The notes under the pieces were generated by a model. It worked only from the letters and a program-made list of their open reading frames with translations. It was not told the origin of the DNA and searched no databases. The position numbers were made by a program, and so were the translations under genes. From Beijerinckiaceae bacterium (GTDB lineage Bacteria > Pseudomonadota > Alphaproteobacteria > Rhizobiales > Beijerinckiaceae): DNA of 64,000 nucleotides. The stretch covers positions 434,001-498,000 of the forward strand of contig JAPZSB010000007.1 in the NCBI GenBank assembly GCA_027531565.1, read 5' to 3'. This document shows positions 53,895 through 63,614 of the stretch, in pieces; within the stretch, counting starts at the first letter, position 1; every line of letters starts with the position of its first letter.

Positions 53895-55909
53895 CAGGCG
53901 AATTCCATGATCACGGCATCCACGGCAAGGCTGTCGCCGGCCCTGGCCTTCAGCTTGCCGATTGTCACGTCCTTCTCGGCGCGCAGAACATTCTCCATCT
54001 TCATGGCCTCGACAATGGCGAGGGTCTCGCCCGCCTTGACCTCCTGCCCCTCGGCAACGGCGATGCTCTTGACGAGGCCCGGCATCGGGCAGAGCAGCAC
54101 CTTCGAGGTATCGGCGCCCTTTTTCTCGGGCATGAGGGCCGCCAGCTCCGCTTCGCGCCTCGTGTAGACGCGGAAGGCCGCCGCGCTGCCACCCTGCGCC
54201 AGCCGGACACCGTTCGGGATCGGCGAAACCTGCACGGCAAAGGCCTCGCCGTTGATCGCGCCGTTCCAGACGAGATCACCCGGGCGCCAGCCGGAATCGA
54301 GCGCCATGACCGTGCCCTCCGCAAAGCGGATGCGCAGACCCTCGCCCTGCGGTTCGACGACGAGATCCAGCCGCTGCGCAGCCGGACCTTCGCCCACCAG
54401 CACCACACGCTCGGTTTCGAAGATGACCGGGCGCATGGTCGACATCTGGCCCGAGATCTGACGCTTTCGCGCGTTGAGGGCATGGTCGATCGCAGCGGCG
54501 ATCGCGCCGAGCCGGCGAGCGGCCTCCCCTGCGGGCAGCGGGATCTGGAACCCTTCCGGAAATTCCTCGGCGATGAACCCGGTCGAGAGCGCACCGGAGC
54601 GCCAGCGCGGATGCGCCATCAGCGTCGCCAGGAACGGGATGTTGTGGCGGATGCCGTCGATCGCGAAGCCATCGAGCGCCCGGGCCTGCGCCTCGATCGC
54701 CTCGAGGCGCGTCGGCGCATGCGTGACCAGCTTGGCGATCATCGGATCGTAGAACATCGAGATCTGCCCGCCTTCCTCGACACCGGTATCGTTGCGGACA
54801 GTGATGCCGCCCTGCGCGCCTTCGGCAGGCGGACGATAGCGGGTGAGCCGGCCGATCGAAGGCAGGAAGTTGCGCGTTGGATCCTCGGCATAGATGCGGC
54901 TTTCCACTGCCCAGCCATGCAGGCGGATCTCCTCCTGCCGGTAGCGCAGGGCCTCGCCATGGGCGACGCGGATCATCTCCTCGACGAGGTCAAGCCCGGT
55001 GACCATCTCCGTCACGGGATGCTCCACCTGGAGGCGGGTATTCATTTCGAGGAAATAGAAGCTGCGGTCCTGCCCGGCGACGAATTCCACCGTGCCGGCG
55101 CTGTCATAGTTGACCGCCTTCGCAAGGGCGACCGCCTGAGCGCCCATCTTCGCGCGGGTCGCCTCGTCGAGCAGCGGCGAGGGCGCTTCCTCGACAACCT
55201 TCTGGTTGCGGCGCTGCACCGAGCATTCACGCTCGCCGAGATGGATCACGTTGCCATGCTTGTCGCCAAGCACCTGGATCTCGATATGGCGCGGATTGAC
55301 AATGAATTTCTCGACGAACATCCGGTCATCGCCGAAGGAGGATTTGGCTTCCGACCGCGAGCGCTCGAAGCCTTCCTTCACCTCGTCGGCCGACCAGGCA
55401 ATGCGCATGCCCTTGCCGCCACCGCCGGCCGAAGCCTTGATCATCACGGGATAGCCGATCTCGTCCGCGATCTTCGTCGCGTGCGCGGCATCGGCAATCT
55501 CGCCGAGATAGCCGGGAACGGTCGAGACGCCGGCGGCGGCCGCCGCCTTCTTCGACTCGATCTTGTCGCCCATGGCCGCAATGGCATGGGGATTGGGGCC
55601 GATGAAGGTGATCCCGGCCGCCTTCAGCGCATGGGCAAAGGCCTCGCGTTCCGAGAGGAAGCCATAGCCGGGATGCACGGCCTCGGCGCCGGTCCGCTTG
55701 CAGGCCTCGATGATCTTCTCGATGACGAGATAGGATTCCGCCGCGGCCGGCGGGCCGATATGAACCGCCTCGTCTGCCATGGCGACATGCATCGCGTCCT
55801 TGTCGGCATCCGAATAGACCGCAACCGTGGCGATGCCCATCCGGCGTGCCGTCTTGACGACCCGGCAGGCGATTTCCCCGCGATTGGCGATCAGGATCTT
55901 CTTGAACAT
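53894..55909 (-). CDS. pccA: Propionyl-CoA carboxylase alpha (biotin carboxylase/BCCP) subunit
   Basis: Protein of 671 aa. The N-terminal biotin carboxylase (about 1-450) includes FKKILIANRGEIACRV and the ATP-grasp segment KASAGGGGKGMRI; the C-terminus carries a biotinyl domain with EAMKMEN, where Lys is biotinylated. It carboxylates biotin and passes CO2 to PccB, making methylmalonyl-CoA. The propionyl-CoA specificity is inferred from pccB and the mutase genes. AGGAGACAACG precedes the ATG at 55909. Confidence 0.94.
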   Translation of the reverse strand: MFKKILIANRGEIACRVVKTARRMGIATVAVYSDADKDAMHVAMADEAVHIGPPAAAESYLVIEKIIEACKRTGAEAVHPGYGFLSEREAFAHALKAAGITFIGPNPHAIAAMGDKIESKKAAAAAGVSTVPGYLGEIADAAHATKIADEIGYPVMIKASAGGGGKGMRIAWSADEVKEGFERSRSEAKSSFGDDRMFVEKFIVNPRHIEIQVLGDKHGNVIHLGERECSVQRRNQKVVEEAPSPLLDEATRAKMGAQAVALAKAVNYDSAGTVEFVAGQDRSFYFLEMNTRLQVEHPVTEMVTGLDLVEEMIRVAHGEALRYRQEEIRLHGWAVESRIYAEDPTRNFLPSIGRLTRYRPPAEGAQGGITVRNDTGVEEGGQISMFYDPMIAKLVTHAPTRLEAIEAQARALDGFAIDGIRHNIPFLATLMAHPRWRSGALSTGFIAEEFPEGFQIPLPAGEAARRLGAIAAAIDHALNARKRQISGQMSTMRPVIFETERVVLVGEGPAAQRLDLVVEPQGEGLRIRFAEGTVMALDSGWRPGDLVWNGAINGEAFAVQVSPIPNGVRLAQGGSAAAFRVYTRREAELAALMPEKKGADTSKVLLCPMPGLVKSIAVAEGQEVKAGETLAIVEAMKMENVLRAEKDVTIGKLKARAGDSLAVDAVIMEFA

Positions 55910-55929
55910 CGTTGTCTCCTGATTGCCGC

Positions 55930-57459
55930 TTAGAGCGGCATGTTGTCGTGCTTGCGCCAGGGCTGCTCGACCTTCTTGGTGCGCAGCATGGCGAGCGCAC
56001 GGGCGATGCGCGGCCGCGTCGAATGCGGCATGATCACCTCGTCGATATAGCCGCGCTCGGCCGCGACGAAGGGCGAGAGGAAGCGTTCCTCGTATTCGCG
56101 GGTGCGCTTCTCGATTTCCTCCGGCGTCTGGCCGCGGAAGATGATCTCCACCGCACCCTTGGCACCCATCACCGCGATCTGCGCCGTGGGCCAGGCATAA
56201 TTCACGTCGCCGCCGATATGCTTCGAGGCCATGACATCATAGGCGCCCCCGAAGGCCTTGCGGGTGATGCAGGTGACGAGCGGCACCGTGCACTGGCTGT
56301 AGGCGAAGAGCAGCTTCGCGCCATGCTTGATGAGCCCGCCATATTCCTGCGCCGTGCCCGGCAGGAAGCCCGGCACATCGACGAAGGTGACGATGGGAAT
56401 TTCGAACGCATCGCAGAAGCGGACGAAACGCGCGGCCTTGCGGCTGGCATCGCTGTCGAGCACGCCGGCCAGCACCATCGGCTGATTGGCGACGATGCCG
56501 ACCGTGCGCCCCTCGATCCGGCCGAAACCGGTGATGATGTTGCCGGCATGTTTCTCCGAGACCTCGAAGAAGTCGCCCTCGTCGACGACCTTCAGGATCA
56601 GTTCCTTCATGTCGTAGGGCTGGTTGGCATTGTCCGGCACCAACGTATCGAGGCTCATGTCGCGGCGGAGAGGATCATCCGCGCTCGGCCATTCCGGCAC
56701 GCCTTCCTGGTTGTTGGCCGGCAGGAAATCGATCAGACGGCGGATCTGCAGCAGGGCTTCGACATCGTTGTCGAAGGCGCCATCCGAGATCGAGGATTTC
56801 GTCGTGTGGACCGAGGCCCCGCCCAGTTCCTCGTGGGTGACGATCTCGTTCGTCACGGTCTTCACCACGTCCGGGCCGGTCACGTACATGTAGGAGGTGT
56901 CACGGACCATGAAGATGAAGTCGGTCATGGCCGGGGAATAGACGTCGCCGCCGGCACAGGGCCCCATGATCACGGAGATCTGCGGGATCACGCCCGAGGC
57001 GGTGACGTTGCGCTTGAAGATGTCGGCATAGCCGGCAAGGCTGGCCACGCCTTCCTGGATGCGGGCGCCGCCGGAATCATAGAGGCCGATGATCGGGGCC
57101 CGCATGCGCAGGGCGAGTTCCTGGATCTTGCCGACTTTCTGGGCATGCGTCTCGGAGAGCGAGCCTCCCAGCACCGTGAAATCCTTGGCGAAGACGAAGA
57201 CCTTGCGGCCATTGACCGTGCCCCAGCCGGTCACAACCCCGTCGCCCGGCGCCTTGGGCTGCTTGTCCATGCCGAAATCGACGCAGCGATGCTCGACAAA
57301 CATGTCGAACTCCTCGAAGGAGCCATGGTCGAGCAGCAATTCGAGCCGTTCGCGCGCGGTAAGCTTGCCCTTGGCATGCTGCGCCTCGATCCGTTTCAGG
57401 CCGCCGCCGAGGCGGGCCTCCTTGCGGCGGGACTCGAGCCTGTCGAGGATTTCCTTCAT
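55930..57459 (-). CDS. pccB: Propionyl-CoA carboxylase beta subunit
   Basis: Protein of 509 aa, the carboxyltransferase subunit. [19 protein letters not shown] starts the family homology; the ATG at 57459 (MKEILDRLE) is chosen over the longer frame because GGGAGAG precedes it by 7 bases. [18 protein letters not shown] and [11 protein letters not shown] are typical. It is first gene of the run pccB, pccA, DUF1284, bioY, mutA, mutB. Confidence 0.95.
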   Translation of the reverse strand: MKEILDRLESRRKEARLGGGLKRIEAQHAKGKLTARERLELLLDHGSFEEFDMFVEHRCVDFGMDKQPKAPGDGVVTGWGTVNGRKVFVFAKDFTVLGGSLSETHAQKVGKIQELALRMRAPIIGLYDSGGARIQEGVASLAGYADIFKRNVTASGVIPQISVIMGPCAGGDVYSPAMTDFIFMVRDTSYMYVTGPDVVKTVTNEIVTHEELGGASVHTTKSSISDGAFDNDVEALLQIRRLIDFLPANNQEGVPEWPSADDPLRRDMSLDTLVPDNANQPYDMKELILKVVDEGDFFEVSEKHAGNIITGFGRIEGRTVGIVANQPMVLAGVLDSDASRKAARFVRFCDAFEIPIVTFVDVPGFLPGTAQEYGGLIKHGAKLLFAYSQCTVPLVTCITRKAFGGAYDVMASKHIGGDVNYAWPTAQIAVMGAKGAVEIIFRGQTPEEIEKRTREYEERFLSPFVAAERGYIDEVIMPHSTRPRIARALAMLRTKKVEQPWRKHDNMPL

Positions 57460-57544
57460 GAGCCATCTCTCCCAAGGCACAAACCGGTGCCGGCCACCGA
57501 TAGGCAGGGTGCCGGCCTCGGTCAATTCGGTCTTTTGACCAAGG

Positions 57545-58633
57545 TCAGCGCATCTCCAGCGTGAAAACGACGAACTGCGTGACCTGGCCGTTCCGGTTGA
57601 AGTTGTTGTCAGAGGCGAAGACGAGCGTCTGTCGTCCATCCAACACTGGGCCGAGGGCGAGGCCCTCGATATTGTCGAGATTCAGCCCGAAATCGCCCTC
57701 GCGCAGCGTCAGCAGCAACTCCTTGGCCAAAGGGATAACGGGCCCACCCTCCTTCAGGCTGGCCCGGCCGAGCACATCGGTGCCGCCTTCCGGCCGGACC
57801 CGGAACAGGTGGATCATATTCCCGGCGCCGAGGGCGAAGGTGCGCTCGACGACAATCAGCTGGCCGTCCGGCAACATCAGGATCTCGGAGACGCCGTTAT
57901 CCTCGACCGGCGGATTGCGCGTCGAAGCCAGCCGCACCGGTTCGGTGCGGTAGGCATATTCCGCCAGAGGCTGGCCGCTGGCAAAATCAAGCACCAGCAG
58001 CCGCGAGAGCGAGCCTTCCTGTCGGTTGGCCACAGGGCCGTCCTGCGCGAGGGCGTTCTCGGTCAGCGCGTAGAGCCGGCGACCATCGGGCGAGAAGGCG
58101 ATGCCCTCATGGCCGAGATTGCTGACGACACCGCGCGTCCTGCCCGCATCGGGCATGTAATAATCCGGCAGCGTGAACCTGCGCAGCGTGCGCCCCTGCC
58201 GGTCGGCCTCGTAGAGCGCCGGACGGCCCTGCTGGTCGCGCTCCGAACTCCACGCGATGTTGCCGTTCGGCGCGAGGCGGATCGCCTCGGGATCTACCGC
58301 ATCGCGCGGGAAGGGCTGGCCCTGCTGGTCGGTGAGCGCGATCATGCGCTGCACCTCGAATTTCGAGATGCCGCGGGCATCGATGGCGAGATCGATCTCG
58401 TAGAACCGCACCGGCCCGGTTTCGGCCCGGTCATCCGACAGGGCGAGATAGCGCCCGCTCGCCGGATCGCGTTCGAGGCCGGAAATGCCGCCGAATTCTA
58501 CGCCGTTGATATGGAGCCCGGTCGACATCCGGAACTCGCCGATCCGGCGGAGGGGGCCGGGGGCCTGGGCAAGCGCGATGCCCGCGGTGAACAGGGCGAA
58601 GGCCAGACCGGCCAGCTTCATTCCACGTTGCAC
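57545..58633 (-). CDS. Esterase-like phytase-domain secreted protein
   Basis: Protein of 362 aa with a signal peptide (about 1-23, ending ALAQAP). The GTG at 58633 is chosen because GGGAGA lies 5 bases before it; an ATG at 58621 is an alternative. The body is a beta-propeller-like phytase-like domain ([51 protein letters not shown]), the family annotated esterase-like activity of phytase. Location is likely periplasmic. It is the odd member in a run of valine/propionate genes; function and substrate are unknown. Confidence 0.85.
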   Translation of the reverse strand: MQRGMKLAGLAFALFTAGIALAQAPGPLRRIGEFRMSTGLHINGVEFGGISGLERDPASGRYLALSDDRAETGPVRFYEIDLAIDARGISKFEVQRMIALTDQQGQPFPRDAVDPEAIRLAPNGNIAWSSERDQQGRPALYEADRQGRTLRRFTLPDYYMPDAGRTRGVVSNLGHEGIAFSPDGRRLYALTENALAQDGPVANRQEGSLSRLLVLDFASGQPLAEYAYRTEPVRLASTRNPPVEDNGVSEILMLPDGQLIVVERTFALGAGNMIHLFRVRPEGGTDVLGRASLKEGGPVIPLAKELLLTLREGDFGLNLDNIEGLALGPVLDGRQTLVFASDNNFNRNGQVTQFVVFTLEMR

Positions 58634-58673
58634 GTCATTCTCCCGAGGACCTGGAACCGGAAGGAGCCCCCTG

Positions 58674-59579
58674 TCAGCCGGGGGCCTTGCCGGGCGTGCC
58701 ATTGAGGAACGTGACGATGGCCGAGAAGTCCATTCCGCCATGCCCCTGGGCCGCAAACAACTCGTAAAGCTGCGCCGCCGCCGCGCCAAGGGGGGTTACG
58801 GCGCCGCTTCCCTGCGCTGCCTGCTGGCTGAGTTTCAGGTCCTTGAGCATCAGGTCTGCCGCGAAGCCCGGTGCGTAATCGCGGTTGGCCGGCGAGGTCG
58901 GGACCGGGCCCGGGACAGGGCAATAGGTATTGAGCGACCAGCACTGACCCGACGAGGTCGAGGCCACATCGAACAAGGCCTGATCCGAAAGGCCGAGCTT
59001 GCGCGCCAGCACGAAGGCCTCGCCCACGCCGATCATCGAAATGCCGAGCAGCATGTTGTTGCAGATCTTGGCCGCCTGCCCGTTCCCGGGACCGCCGCAA
59101 TGGACGATCTTCTTGCCCATCGCCTCGAGGATCGGCTTGGCCTTGGCAAAAGCCTCTTCGCTGCCGCCGACCATGAAGGTCAGGGTCCCGGCGGCTGCAC
59201 CGCCGACCCCGCCGGAGACCGGAGCATCCACCGCCAGCATGCCCGCCTTGGCCGCCGCCTGGCTGGCCTCGCGGGCCGAGCCGATATCGATGGTCGAACA
59301 ATCGATGAAGAGCGTACCGCGGGCAGCCTTCGACAGGAGATTCATGCGGCCGGCATAGGCATCGAGGACATGCCGGCCCGCCGGCAGCATCGTGACGACG
59401 ATATCGGCCTTGCGCACGGTGACATCGGCATCGCCGGCCACGGTCAGCCCGGCCTCGCGGCTGGCTTCGCAGGCCTCGGCGGAGAGATCGAAACCGATCA
59501 CCTCATGGCCGGCCTTCACGAGATTGAGCGCCATCGGGCGCCCCATATTGCCCAGACCCAGAAACCCGATCGTCGCCAT
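58674..59579 (-). CDS. mmsB: 3-hydroxyisobutyrate dehydrogenase
   Basis: Protein of 301 aa. The NAD-binding GLGNMGRPMALNL motif begins the protein; DAPVSGGVGGAAAGTLT and the catalytic Lys171 in GQAAKICNN follow. It oxidises 3-hydroxyisobutyrate to methylmalonate semialdehyde in valine breakdown. GGAGG precedes the ATG at 59579. It lies 29 bases after the acyl-CoA dehydrogenase gene and 40 bases before the phytase-like gene. Confidence 0.95.
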   Translation of the reverse strand: MATIGFLGLGNMGRPMALNLVKAGHEVIGFDLSAEACEASREAGLTVAGDADVTVRKADIVVTMLPAGRHVLDAYAGRMNLLSKAARGTLFIDCSTIDIGSAREASQAAAKAGMLAVDAPVSGGVGGAAAGTLTFMVGGSEEAFAKAKPILEAMGKKIVHCGGPGNGQAAKICNNMLLGISMIGVGEAFVLARKLGLSDQALFDVASTSSGQCWSLNTYCPVPGPVPTSPANRDYAPGFAADLMLKDLKLSQQAAQGSGAVTPLGAAAAQLYELFAAQGHGGMDFSAIVTFLNGTPGKAPG

Positions 59580-59608
59580 GTTGTCCTCCGCTCTTGTGTC
59601 TTCTCGTC

Positions 59609-60754
59609 TCAGGCTTTTTCGGCGATCAGGCTGCGTGCCACGATCAACCGCATGATTTCGTTGGTGCCCTCGAGGATCTGGTGGACCCGGAGATCCCGGA
59701 CGATCTTCTCGATGCCGTATTCCGAGAGGTAGCCATAGCCGCCGAGGATCTGCAGCGCGCCATTGGCGACCTCGAAGCCGGTATCGGTCACGAAACGCTT
59801 GGCCATGGCGATGCGGCTCGTCCGGTCGGCATCGCCGCGATCATACGAGGCGGCCGCCGCGTAAAGGAACAGCCGCGCGGCTTCGAGCTCGGTAGCGAGA
59901 TCCGCCAGCCGGAACTGCAGGGCCTGGAACTCGTTGAGCTTGCGCCCGAACGCCTTGCGCTCGCCCGCATAGACAAGCGCCTTGTCGAGAGCCGCCTGCG
60001 CCCCGCCGACCGAGCAGGCCGCGATGTTGAGCCGGCCGCCATCGAGCCCCGACATGGCGATCCGGAAGCCATCCCCCTCCTCGCCGAGGCGGTTGGCGAC
60101 GGGGATACGGCAGGATTCGAAGATCACCGCCCGGGTCGGCTGGGCGTTCCAGCCCATTTTCCGCTCGTTGGCGCCGAAACTCAGGCCGGGGGTGCCACCC
60201 TCGACAATGAAGGTCGAGATGCCCTTCGGGCCGTCAGCGCCGGTCCGCGCCATCACGACATAGAAATCGGCTTCATTCCCGGCTCCGGAAATGAACTGCT
60301 TCTGGCCATCCAGGACATAATGATCGCCCTCGCGCCGCGCGCGGGTCGAGAGAGCGGCGGCATCGGAACCGGCGCCGGGTTCCGTCAGGCAATAGCTCGC
60401 GCAGCGCTCCATCGTCGCAAGCGCCGGCAGCCAGGACTGACGTTGCGCCGGATTGCCGTAGGTATCGATCATCCACGCGCACATGTTGTGGATGGAAATA
60501 TAGGCTGCAACGGTGGGGCAGCCGGTCGAGAGCGCCTCGAAGATCACGGCCGCATCCAGCCGCGTCAGGCCGGAGCCGCCGACATCGTCGCGGACATAGA
60601 TGCCGCCCATGCCGAGCGCGGCCGCCTCGCGCATCACATCGATCGGGAAATGCTTCTTCTCGTCCCATTCGAGGGCATGCGGCGCCAGTTTTTCCGCCGC
60701 GAAGGCCCGGGCCATATCCTGGATGGCGCGGGCATCATCACTCAACTGGAACAT
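59609..60754 (-). CDS. Acyl-CoA dehydrogenase, probable isobutyryl-CoA dehydrogenase
   Basis: Protein of 381 aa. Family blocks include YCLTEPGAGSDAA, GGYGYLSEYGIEKIVRDLRVHQI and LEGTNEIMR with the candidate base Glu362. The ATG at 60754 has GGGGAGG 5 bases upstream and is preferred over an upstream start. The neighbour mmsB makes isobutyryl-CoA (valine pathway) the likely substrate, but other short branched acyl-CoAs are possible. Confidence 0.9.
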   Translation of the reverse strand: MFQLSDDARAIQDMARAFAAEKLAPHALEWDEKKHFPIDVMREAAALGMGGIYVRDDVGGSGLTRLDAAVIFEALSTGCPTVAAYISIHNMCAWMIDTYGNPAQRQSWLPALATMERCASYCLTEPGAGSDAAALSTRARREGDHYVLDGQKQFISGAGNEADFYVVMARTGADGPKGISTFIVEGGTPGLSFGANERKMGWNAQPTRAVIFESCRIPVANRLGEEGDGFRIAMSGLDGGRLNIAACSVGGAQAALDKALVYAGERKAFGRKLNEFQALQFRLADLATELEAARLFLYAAAASYDRGDADRTSRIAMAKRFVTDTGFEVANGALQILGGYGYLSEYGIEKIVRDLRVHQILEGTNEIMRLIVARSLIAEKA

Positions 60755-60871
60755 GCAAGCCTCCCCGATGGCGGTCGGCAAGGCTTACAAACTGCGAAGA
60801 TCGAACGAAAGAGGGAAATTCGGCGAGCCGGCTCTGCGGAATTGGATACTCCTCGGGCTCGCCCTCCCCTG

Positions 60872-61282
60872 TCAGGCCATCAGCGATTTCAGCGCGAAGC
60901 CTTCATCGACCCAGCCCGTGATGCCGCCGATCATCACCTTGACACGGCAGCCGAGTTCGCCAAGGCGCAGGGCCGCCTTGTCGGTGCCGTTGCAATGCGG
61001 GCCGGCACAATAGACCACGAAGAGCGTGCCTTCCGGCCATTCCGCCATCTTGCGGGCGGTCATCTTGCCGCGCGGCAGGTTGATAGCCCCCTCGATATGG
61101 CCCCGGGCAAAGAGGGCCGGCCCGCGCACATCGAGCAGCACGAAACCGGGCTCGGCCGAGGCCAGCGCTTCGTGCACGTCCCAGCAATCGGTCTCGAACC
61201 GCAGCCTCTCGGCAAAGCGGGCCCGGATCTCCTCGGGGCTGGCCACGGGAATTTCGGTCACGGCGTTCACGGCATCCTCCAT
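60872..61282 (-). CDS. Rhodanese-like sulfurtransferase domain protein
   Basis: Protein of 136 aa with one rhodanese domain. DVRGPALFARGHIEGAINLP and the active loop YCAGPHCNGTDKA carry Cys92 and a second Cys97. It moves sulfur or acts as a thiol carrier; a standalone rhodanese of this type often has unknown partners. The ATG at 61282 has AGGA 9 bases upstream; a GTG at 61270 with GGAGG at 5 bases is an alternative. It is 89 bases downstream of the FtrA-like regulator on the same strand. Confidence 0.88.
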   Translation of the reverse strand: MEDAVNAVTEIPVASPEEIRARFAERLRFETDCWDVHEALASAEPGFVLLDVRGPALFARGHIEGAINLPRGKMTARKMAEWPEGTLFVVYCAGPHCNGTDKAALRLGELGCRVKVMIGGITGWVDEGFALKSLMA

Positions 61283-61371
61283 CAGGTGTTGTCCTGCGTG
61301 GTATGCCGCATAGCCGGGGAGCCGACGACTGGCCGGACAGCCAGGCAGCGTCAGGATTCAGCCAGAATCCA

Positions 61372-62364
61372 TCATGCCGCCCGGGCGGGGCGCCGGTCGC
61401 GGAAAAAGCGGTCGCGGTATTGCCCGGGGCTGACGCCAAGGCGCAGCCGGAAATGATGCCGCAGGGCTGCGACCGTCCGGAAGCCGGTCGCCTCGGCGAT
61501 GTCGTCCAGCGAGCGGTCTTCGGGTGCCTCCAGCAATTCCTGCGCGCGGGCAAGCCGGAGTTGCAGCAGCCAGCTTCCCGGCGGCAGGCCGGTCGTTTCC
61601 TCGAAGCGGCGCTGGAAGGTGCGGATGCTCATGCCCGCACGGCGGGCGAGATCCGGCACCTTCTGTTCCCTGTCGAGATGGGCCTGCATCCATTCCATCA
61701 GGGCCGAAAGGCGTGCGCCCTCGCGCGGCTTCGGCACGGGGCGCTCGATGAACTGCGCCTGCCCGCCCTCCCGATGTGGCGCCACGACCAGCCTCCGCGC
61801 GACACGATTGGCGATCTCCGCCCCGAAATCGCGGCGGACGAGATGCAGGCAGAGATCGATACCGGCGGCACTTCCGGCAGCGGTGAGGATCCGGTCTTCC
61901 TCGACATAGAGGACATCCGGTTCGAGCCGGACCTCGGGAAACCGTTCGGCCATGGCGTCGAAATAGCGCCAGTGGGTCGTGGCGCGGCGGCCATCGAGCA
62001 GGCCCGCGGCGCCAAGGACGAAGGCGCCCGAGCAGAGCGAGGCGATCACCGCCCCGCGGGCATGGGCCTCGCGCAGGGCCTGGAGGAGCGGCGCCGGAAC
62101 CGGCGCGGCGATGCCGCGCCAGCCGGGGACGATGATGAGATCGGCCTCGGCGAGAATGCCGAGATCCGCCGCTGCCTCGACCGCAAGTCCGCTGGCCGAG
62201 CGCAGCGGCCCCGATTCGACGGCGCAGGGGCGGTAGCGATACCAGCCCGGCCCCATTTCCGGCCGTGGCAGGCCGAACACCTCGTAGGCGATGGCGAACT
62301 CGAAGGCGCAGAGCCCGTCATAGGCGAGGACGGCAACAAGCGGCGCGGTGGGCAAGGCGGTCAT
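61372..62364 (-). CDS. GlxA/FtrA-type AraC-family regulator with DJ-1/PfpI domain
   Basis: Protein of 330 aa. The N-terminal half is a PfpI/DJ-1 fold with the Cys elbow IASLCSGAFVLG, and the C-terminal half an AraC-type HTH (DLARRAGMSIRTFQRRFEETTGLPPGSWLLQLRLARAQELL). The ATG at 62364 has GGGAG 7 bases upstream. It resembles FtrA, which I recall next to a rhodanese gene in several genomes; here a rhodanese gene follows. The inducer is unknown. An upstream start at 62388 is less likely. Confidence 0.9.
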   Translation of the reverse strand: MTALPTAPLVAVLAYDGLCAFEFAIAYEVFGLPRPEMGPGWYRYRPCAVESGPLRSASGLAVEAAADLGILAEADLIIVPGWRGIAAPVPAPLLQALREAHARGAVIASLCSGAFVLGAAGLLDGRRATTHWRYFDAMAERFPEVRLEPDVLYVEEDRILTAAGSAAGIDLCLHLVRRDFGAEIANRVARRLVVAPHREGGQAQFIERPVPKPREGARLSALMEWMQAHLDREQKVPDLARRAGMSIRTFQRRFEETTGLPPGSWLLQLRLARAQELLEAPEDRSLDDIAEATGFRTVAALRHHFRLRLGVSPGQYRDRFFRDRRPARAA

Positions 62365-62493
62365 GGCGCATCTCCCGAAAGCTGGCATTTTCTACATGCC
62401 AATGAGGATCCTGCCAACCGGCAAGCCTCGAGCCTTGCCGCGCCGGAAGGGCTGTGACAGGGTGCCGGTCCTTTCCGGAGATCCTTCAGCCCC

Positions 62494-63606
62494 ATGTTTG
62501 AACAGAACGCGATCCTCGCGCATATCCGCCGGTGGGTGGAGATCGAGAGCCCGACCGAACGCCCCGACCAGATCAATCGCCTTGTCGACATGGTCATGGC
62601 CGATCATGCCGGGCTCCCTGTGATGCTTGAACGCATCCCCGGCACGGACGGATGCGGCGACCATCTTGTCGTCCGGTCAAGCTGGGGGCAGGACCGGCCC
62701 GGCATCCTCGTCCTCAGCCATCTGGACACCGTGCATCCGATGGGGTTCCTGACCAGCCGCCTTCCCTGGCGGGAAGAAGGACCGATCGCCTACGGCCCTG
62801 GCATCTACGACATGAAATCCGGGGCCTGCATTGCCCATCATGCCCTGCGTGCCACGGCGGAAGCGGGCGGTGGCCCTCTCGGCGTGACGCATCTCTATGT
62901 CTCGGACGAGGAAATCGGCAGTCCGACCTCCCGACCGCTGATCGAGGCATTGGGCCGGACGGCGAAATACGTGCTGGTGACCGAACCCGCCCGCGATGGC
63001 GGCAAGATCGTCACCGCGCGCAAGGGCGTCGGGCGGTTCGATGTCCATATCCGCGGCGTGGCCTCGCATGCGGGGGCGAAGCCGCATGAGGGACGCAGTG
63101 CGATCCGCGAACTGGGCCATGTCATCCTCGCGCTCGAGGGCCTCTGTGACGAGGCGCGCGGCGTCACGGTGACCGTCGGCGTCGTGCAGGGCGGGACCAA
63201 GGCGAATGTCATTCCGGAAGAGGCAACTGCCGCGATCGACCTGCGCGTGCCCACGGCGGAACTGGCCAACGAACTCTGCGGAAAGATCCTCGGCCTGAAG
63301 CCGAAAACCGAGGGCGTGACGATCACAGTCACCGGCGGCATGAACCGGCCGCCCTTCGAGCAGACGCCGGCAGCGAAGGCGCTGTTCGACCATGCCGCAC
63401 AGCAGGCGGCGGAGATCGGGTTCGAGCTGATCGGCGTGCATACCGGTGGCGGGTCGGATGGCAATTTCACCGCACCGATGGCCGCGACGCTGGATGGCCT
63501 CGGCGTCGATGGCAAGGGTGCCCATACGGATTACGAACAGATCGACTGCCGGACGATCGTGCCGCGTGCCGAATTGCTGCGCCGCCTCATGATGACGCTG
63601 TCCTGA
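62494..63606 (+). CDS. M20-family metallopeptidase (glutamate carboxypeptidase-like)
   Basis: Protein of 370 aa with the dizinc site visible: His76 in SHLDTV, Asp106 in YDMKSG, Glu139/Glu140 in SDEEIGS, Glu164 in VTEPARDG and a His in GKGAHTDYEQ near residue 343. The dimerisation lid (GVASHAGAKPHEGRSA) is present. It hydrolyses a peptide or N-acyl amino acid; the substrate is unknown. It is divergent from the FtrA-like gene and 8 bases before the SelO gene. Confidence 0.93.
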   Translation: MFEQNAILAHIRRWVEIESPTERPDQINRLVDMVMADHAGLPVMLERIPGTDGCGDHLVVRSSWGQDRPGILVLSHLDTVHPMGFLTSRLPWREEGPIAYGPGIYDMKSGACIAHHALRATAEAGGGPLGVTHLYVSDEEIGSPTSRPLIEALGRTAKYVLVTEPARDGGKIVTARKGVGRFDVHIRGVASHAGAKPHEGRSAIRELGHVILALEGLCDEARGVTVTVGVVQGGTKANVIPEEATAAIDLRVPTAELANELCGKILGLKPKTEGVTITVTGGMNRPPFEQTPAAKALFDHAAQQAAEIGFELIGVHTGGGSDGNFTAPMAATLDGLGVDGKGAHTDYEQIDCRTIVPRAELLRRLMMTLS

Positions 63607-63614
63607 GCGCCGCC

